A DNA stretch of 64,000 bases from Microbispora rosea (GTDB lineage Bacteria > Actinomycetota > Actinomycetes > Streptosporangiales > Streptosporangiaceae): the NCBI RefSeq assembly GCF_900156315.1, contig NZ_FTNI01000024.1, positions 78,950-142,949 of the forward strand. Direction: 5' to 3'. Shown here piece after piece: positions 60,815 to 64,000 of this stretch (its first letter is position 1; each line of letters starts with the position of its first letter). Under the pieces are notes generated by a model, which worked only from the letters and a program-made list of their open reading frames with translations, searched no databases and had not been told where the DNA came from. Made by a program: the position numbers and the translations under genes.

Positions 60815-62323
60815 ATGAAAACCCCCCCGTCCATTGCCGGCATTGGCGCGCTTGCCCTGGTGCTCGCCACCACGGCGGCCTTCGCGACATCAACCCCCGC
60901 GTCCGCGAACGCATCCGGTTGTCTCGACCCGAGCGCGCCGCTGTCAGTCGAAGAAAACCGGCTGAGCTTCGCCCTTCCCGACAACGACGACCCCGCCCTT
61001 CTGCAGTCGAAGCCCTTCGCCCAGCAAATGATCGAGGGCGGTGGTTTTAAGGACTTCGCCCCGAAACTCATCAACAAGCTCTGCCACACCGGAAACCTCG
61101 CAGCGGCGACGACTCTGGCGAAGGAGGAAGGCCGGCACCTGTGGCGGGAGGCCGTACGTCGCGCCCAGAACAAGGGCAAGATCGACGGCAGCCTCCCGTA
61201 CAGTGACGACCGGCCGCTCTATTGGACCCGCCTCCAGTCGACCGCGGCGCTGCGCCAGTGGACGCCGCGGTTCGATCTCGCCGGCGAGGACCGAACCGCC
61301 CTCATCACCACCTTCGACCGGGCCTCTCGGGGGATGTTCGACATCGACTTCCCCGCAGGCAAGGGTGTGGTGCGGGTGATCAGCAGCGGCTTCGACCCGT
61401 ACACGCTTGACGGCGGAACCGTCGGCACGGCCCCCGGCTCGGTCGGCAACAACATCCGGCACGGCAACCCGTCCGGCGCGACCGCCCTGTCGCTCGACGG
61501 CACCACGTACAAGACCAAGGACGGCAAGACCGCCTACATCGAGGCGTACACCCTCCCTGTCAATTATCCCGAGTTCGAACAGGGCTACCTGGAAGACACC
61601 GTGGGGCCGTTCATGAAGGACGGCCCCCGTCAGGTGGACGCCTCCATCACGGTGAGCCAGGCCGGTGGTTCGGTGTTCAACCTCGAACAGTGGAACGGCC
61701 GCTACCACGGCGTTTCACTCGGCAACGACAATTTCCGGCCGTGCGCGGCGGTCAACGGTACGCCCCAACTGGCCGTCGACAACCACGGCTGCAATGCGAA
61801 GGTAGTGGACCGGTGGGGCGGGCCGACCGAGTTCAGCCTGACCGATCCGCCACAGTGGACTTCGGCCACGTTGCCTATCGCCGAGATGATCAAGGCCAAT
61901 ACCGGAGCATCGGTCTCGCGGCCTCCGGGGGACACCTGGCCGGACACCTCGGTCGCCTTCGGCGTCGTCTGGCACACCAACTACACCGAGTTTCCCGACT
62001 GCAATTCGCCGGAGCGGGTGACCCGTAACAACCCGCCGCCGAACGAGTTCCCGCCTCCCACGGCGCCCATTCCGCCCGATCCGGAATCGTGCTCCTACAG
62101 TGGCGGCGGCGGCAACTATCTGTCCAACGAGAGCGCGTACCGCAACACGCTGCTGCGCGACCGGATGGGTCTCAGCATTCCTGCGGGACACATCCACACC
62201 CCGGACATGCAGCACTTCGAGACGCCGTTCAACCCCAGCGACGCGACCTTCAACGCATGGCGGCAGGCGATCGTCGCACAGGGGAAGAACCTCATCCACG
62301 TCGTCGCCGACAGCGTCAGCTAG
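60815..62323 (+). CDS. Secreted pyroglutamyl-peptidase-like (C15 fold) protein
   Basis: A 502-residue exported protein. The signal peptide M-K-T-P-P-S-I-A-G ends near P-A-S-A-N-A. A helical N-terminal region (about 35-180) precedes a C15-type domain with S-S-G-F-D-P-Y, G-N-P-S-G-A, V-S-Q-A-G-G and A-G-H-I-H-T-P. These match G-F-D-P-F-G, N-P-S, G-Q-A-G-G and G-F-I-H-I-P of classical pyroglutamyl peptidases. The Cys motif S-x-T-A-G-T-x-x-C-N appears instead as S-N-E-S-A-Y-R-N, so the nucleophile is apparently missing. A stop-start overlap with a 7-codon frame (ATG 60795, AAGGA before it) may couple translation. Linked by promoter and location to pxpABC. Confidence 0.72.
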   Translation: MKTPPSIAGIGALALVLATTAAFATSTPASANASGCLDPSAPLSVEENRLSFALPDNDDPALLQSKPFAQQMIEGGGFKDFAPKLINKLCHTGNLAAATTLAKEEGRHLWREAVRRAQNKGKIDGSLPYSDDRPLYWTRLQSTAALRQWTPRFDLAGEDRTALITTFDRASRGMFDIDFPAGKGVVRVISSGFDPYTLDGGTVGTAPGSVGNNIRHGNPSGATALSLDGTTYKTKDGKTAYIEAYTLPVNYPEFEQGYLEDTVGPFMKDGPRQVDASITVSQAGGSVFNLEQWNGRYHGVSLGNDNFRPCAAVNGTPQLAVDNHGCNAKVVDRWGGPTEFSLTDPPQWTSATLPIAEMIKANTGASVSRPPGDTWPDTSVAFGVVWHTNYTEFPDCNSPERVTRNNPPPNEFPPPTAPIPPDPESCSYSGGGGNYLSNESAYRNTLLRDRMGLSIPAGHIHTPDMQHFETPFNPSDATFNAWRQAIVAQGKNLIHVVADSVS

Positions 62324-62342
62324 ACCGGCGACCCCGTTCTTT

Positions 62343-62372
62343 GACGCCCCGGCCGGCGCCGGCCGGGGCGTC
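62343..62372 (+). terminator. Terminator of the pyroglutamyl-peptidase-like gene
   Basis: A 30-bp perfect palindrome (arms 62343-62357 and 62358-62372, GACGCCCCGGCCGGC and complement), 20 bases after the stop. The innermost bases would form the loop. Confidence 0.8.
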
Positions 62373-62450
62373 GAACTGCTGAGAGAATCGTCCGCGCAGG
62401 TCACCGTCATGCGGGCCTCGACAACCAGATGCTCGCGTTGAGAGGAGTGA

Positions 62451-62885
62451 TCAGTCGACCGTCGCCGCTACGCGGGGCAGGCCAAGCTGGCTGCACAACT
62501 CCAGCTGATCGTAATACACCTGGTGTGTGATGACCCTGTCGTGCTCGACGTGAGCCACACAGCAACCGCGAACGGCGATCTGACGGTAGGACCCTTCCAG
62601 GTAGCGCCCGCATGGGAGAAGAAAGGGCCCCGTATGGGTGCCGGTGAGCATCCATTCGGTGACGGCGGGGTCGCTGAAGGTCGCCTTGTACCAGGGTGTC
62701 AGGCGGGCATCGGGGAAAGCGGCGAGCAGCTGTTCGTAGACGGTGACGATCTGCTCCAGTCCTTCCGCCACGCCTTCTGGACCGATCCAGACGGCGCTCG
62801 CACTGTAGTACAGGCCCAGTTGGCCCAGGTTGTGGTCGTTGAACGTTTGAAAAAGCTGATCTCTGACGTCGTAAGCAGTGGACAT
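62451..62885 (-). CDS. SnoaL-like (NTF2-fold) protein
   Basis: A 144-residue single-domain cone-fold protein. Features of the SnoaL/ester-cyclase group are the N-terminal helix with F-N-D-H-N, the Y-Y-S-A-S-A-V-W strand, F-P-D-A-R-L-T-P and the late H-V-E-H-D-R-V-I-T-H-Q-V-Y-Y-D segment. The group includes polyketide cyclases and limonene-epoxide-hydrolase-like enzymes, but no biosynthetic genes are near, so its role is unknown. The operator at 62970-62987 lies 85 bases upstream. The ribosome-binding site before ATG 62885 is weak. Confidence 0.78.
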   Translation of the reverse strand: MSTAYDVRDQLFQTFNDHNLGQLGLYYSASAVWIGPEGVAEGLEQIVTVYEQLLAAFPDARLTPWYKATFSDPAVTEWMLTGTHTGPFLLPCGRYLEGSYRQIAVRGCCVAHVEHDRVITHQVYYDQLELCSQLGLPRVAATVD

Positions 62886-62969
62886 GCAACCGCCCGCCCC
62901 TTGCCGCGCGCTTCAGTGGCACCGCGTGCTTGACATCGTGATTCGACAGATTGGGCAAGCATAGCTCAA

Positions 62970-62987
62970 GTGGACGCAATCGTCCAC
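62970..62987. promoter_or_regulatory. Operator copy 1 upstream of the SnoaL-like gene
   Basis: GTGGACG and CGTCCAC are perfect 7-bp arms around CAAT. Its 16-bp core TGGACGCAATCGTCCA matches the core at 63140-63155 at 14 of 16 positions. Confidence 0.55.
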
Positions 62988-63240
62988 TCTCGTGTCACTG
63001 CCGCGGCGATCCGACCAGGCGCGAGCATCTGCCGGCGGCCGGTCGTCGATCCAAGCGTCGACCTATGAATGGCGTTGAATATCGCCTCGTAGTCAAGATC
63101 TGAGCCCATCATCCCACCTCAGTGCCAGGTAGGATTGATTGGACGCACTAGTCCAATATCGTCTGCCCGGCGGCTGTACGATCAGGCGCGAGAACCCTGC
63201 CGTCGCCGGTCGTCATCGGAAGCGTCGGCCCATCGCACCG
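62971..63240. repeat. Diverged tandem duplication of about 168 bp
   Basis: Segments from about 62971 and about 63140 share, in order, a TGGACG operator, AGGCGCGAG (63017-63025 and 63184-63192), CTGCCG, CCGGTCGTC and AAGCGTCG, with a constant offset of 167-169 bases. This indicates an old duplication of an operator region. No gene was recognised from 62886 to 63671 apart from promoter elements; a 3' coding fragment ending at 63299 is possible. Confidence 0.5.
63138..63157. promoter_or_regulatory. Operator copy 2
   Basis: ATTGGAC (63138-63144) and GTCCAAT (63151-63157) are perfect arms around GCACTA. The dyad is typical of TetR-family sites, but no gene with a normal start lies immediately downstream. 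Confidence 0.5.
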
Positions 63241-63375
63241 ACGAGCGGGCCGGCGAGGCGGTGGCCGTGCTGGAGGACCTCGCGCGACGCTCCGCCTGAC
63301 ACCGGGCGCCGCCTGGACCGATGCCGGCCTGGTCGGCGGGTGTGGCGGGCGACGGGTGGCGGCGGGCCGGCCGGG

Positions 63376-63386
63376 CTGAAACTTTC
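63376..63386. promoter_or_regulatory. TGAAACTTTCA dyad upstream of the xylanase promoter
   Basis: Perfect 5-bp arms around a central C. It resembles the GAAA/TTTC-type elements known before Streptomyces xylanase genes and two weaker copies near 63530 and 63549. Confidence 0.4.
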
Positions 63387-63507
63387 AAGCACGTTGACCT
63401 GCTGTTCTGACTGTGCGCCGAAATCCGCGCTGACCAAACGCGCGCCTGCGACCAGCGCAAATGACGAACCCCCTCATTCTAAGGTTTCGGCGGCGTTACA
63501 GGAATCG

Positions 63508-63564
63508 TTGACAACCGAACTAGCGCGCCCGATACTTTCGTCAACGCTCCGATAACTTTCGGAG
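63508..63564 (+). promoter_or_regulatory. Promoter of the GH11 xylanase with CGA-TCG operator boxes
   Basis: TTGACA (63508-63513), 17 bases, GATACT (63531-63536). CGATACTTTCG (63530-63540) overlaps the -10. CTCCGA (63547-63552) and TCGGAG (63559-63564) form a perfect dyad just after the start point and contain CGATAACTTTCG. A repressor bound at either would block transcription. Confidence 0.65.
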
Positions 63565-63671
63565 GCGTACGGCAGTCGTCGCGCGATGGCCGCCACCCCG
63601 CCCGCTTGTGAGCCCCGCCGAGTTGCCGTACGCCGTCTGCCCCCGTCAGCCTTCTCGAGGAGGAAGCGCGC

Positions 63672-64000
63672 ATGATCGATGCCCCCGCTCATTGGTTAGG
63701 CCGCAGACGCGGCCGCGTCAGGGTGTTCATCGCCCGGGTCTGCGCCGTGGCGCTGGCCGCGGCCGTGGCGCTGCTGCCCGGCGTCGCCCACGCCGCCGTC
63801 ACCACGAACCAGACCGGCACCAACAACGGATACTTCTATTCGTTCTGGACCGACAGCCAGGGCACGGTCTCCATGGACTTGGGGTCCGGCGGAAACTACA
63901 GCACCTCCTGGCGCAACACCGGCAACTTCGTCGCCGGCAAGGGCTGGAACCCCGGCGGGCGCCGGACGGTGACCTACTCGGGCAGCTTCAACCCCTCGGG
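63672..64000 (+). CDS. Secreted GH11 endo-1,4-beta-xylanase, N-terminal part (cut by window end)
   Basis: The visible 109 residues start with an Arg-rich signal peptide cleaved after G-V-A-H-A (about residue 41). The GH11 beta-jellyroll begins with [17 protein letters not shown] and continues with the diagnostic [20 protein letters not shown] and Y-S-G-S-F-N-P-S-G. Catalytic Glu residues lie beyond the window. It cleaves internal xylan bonds outside the cell. ATG 63672 follows AGGAGG. A C-terminal binding module cannot be judged. Confidence 0.93.
   Translation, partial: MIDAPAHWLGRRRGRVRVFIARVCAVALAAAVALLPGVAHAAVTTNQTGTNNGYFYSFWTDSQGTVSMDLGSGGNYSTSWRNTGNFVAGKGWNPGGRRTVTYSGSFNPS

Overview
The window is high-GC actinomycete chromosome. 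Abundant GTG/TTG starts, many secreted glycoside hydrolases, LacI/IclR/TetR/GntR/PadR/MerR regulators, and TetR-ferredoxin-P450 and pxp cassettes suggest a mycelial soil genus, most likely Streptosporangiales or a relative (inference from gene content only). No rRNA, tRNA, CRISPR array, integrase or transposase was seen.

Layout. 0.3-2.8 kb: housekeeping and stress genes (universal stress protein, DUF6194, thiamine-binding-like protein, endonuclease V). 2.9-14.4 kb: a plant-glycan catabolic locus with a divergent secreted GH43 protein and secreted esterase, an IclR regulator, a sugar ABC importer lacking its own ATPase, an enolase-superfamily sugar-acid dehydratase and an FAH-fold (XylX-like) enzyme. 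14.4-22.5 kb: an N-terminally truncated MFS remnant, a 2-hydroxyacid dehydrogenase, a zinc alcohol/formaldehyde dehydrogenase, an orphan histidine kinase, a TetR-ferredoxin-P450 operon and a GT4 glycosyltransferase. 22.6-24.8 kb: one gene fusing a trypsin-like protease to a membrane-inserted KAP NTPase, the best candidate for an undescribed defence or conflict system. 24.9-34.2 kb: an alpha-galactoside operon (LacI, GH36, ABC importer, GH-A/CBM protein) with palindromic operators at its promoter.

34.3-49.8 kb: AraC, secreted beta-propeller, SDR and hydroxyisobutyrate-dehydrogenase-like pair, MFS, PoxB-type TPP enzyme, two abutting gene remnants (FAD-linked oxidase and TPP-enzyme C-terminus), a SpoIIE/PP2C phosphatase, KtrAB potassium uptake, a TetR-SGNH hydrolase operon and a PadR-membrane protein pair. 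49.8-51.4 kb: secreted GH54 arabinofuranosidase with a perfect LacI-type operator that resembles a site upstream of GH43. 52-56 kb: a DUF6000-like remnant, PrsW protease, MerR regulator, aminoglycoside-phosphotransferase-like protein and a small DNA-binding protein. 56-62.4 kb: a pyroglutamate (5-oxoproline) module consisting of an NRAMP-like transporter, pxpA-pxpB-pxpC, a decayed GntR/FadR regulator and a secreted pyroglutamyl-peptidase-like protein. The transporter operon and the secreted protein share an almost identical promoter-operator. 62.4-64 kb: a SnoaL-like protein, a diverged tandem duplication carrying two operators, and the start of a secreted GH11 xylanase cut by the window edge.

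Together the secreted hydrolases (GH43, CE1-like esterase, GH36, GH-A/CBM, GH54, GH11) and two ABC importers describe degradation and uptake of arabinoxylan, arabinan and galactoside side chains, each unit with its own operator type. All assignments come from reading motifs by eye; no database search was run.
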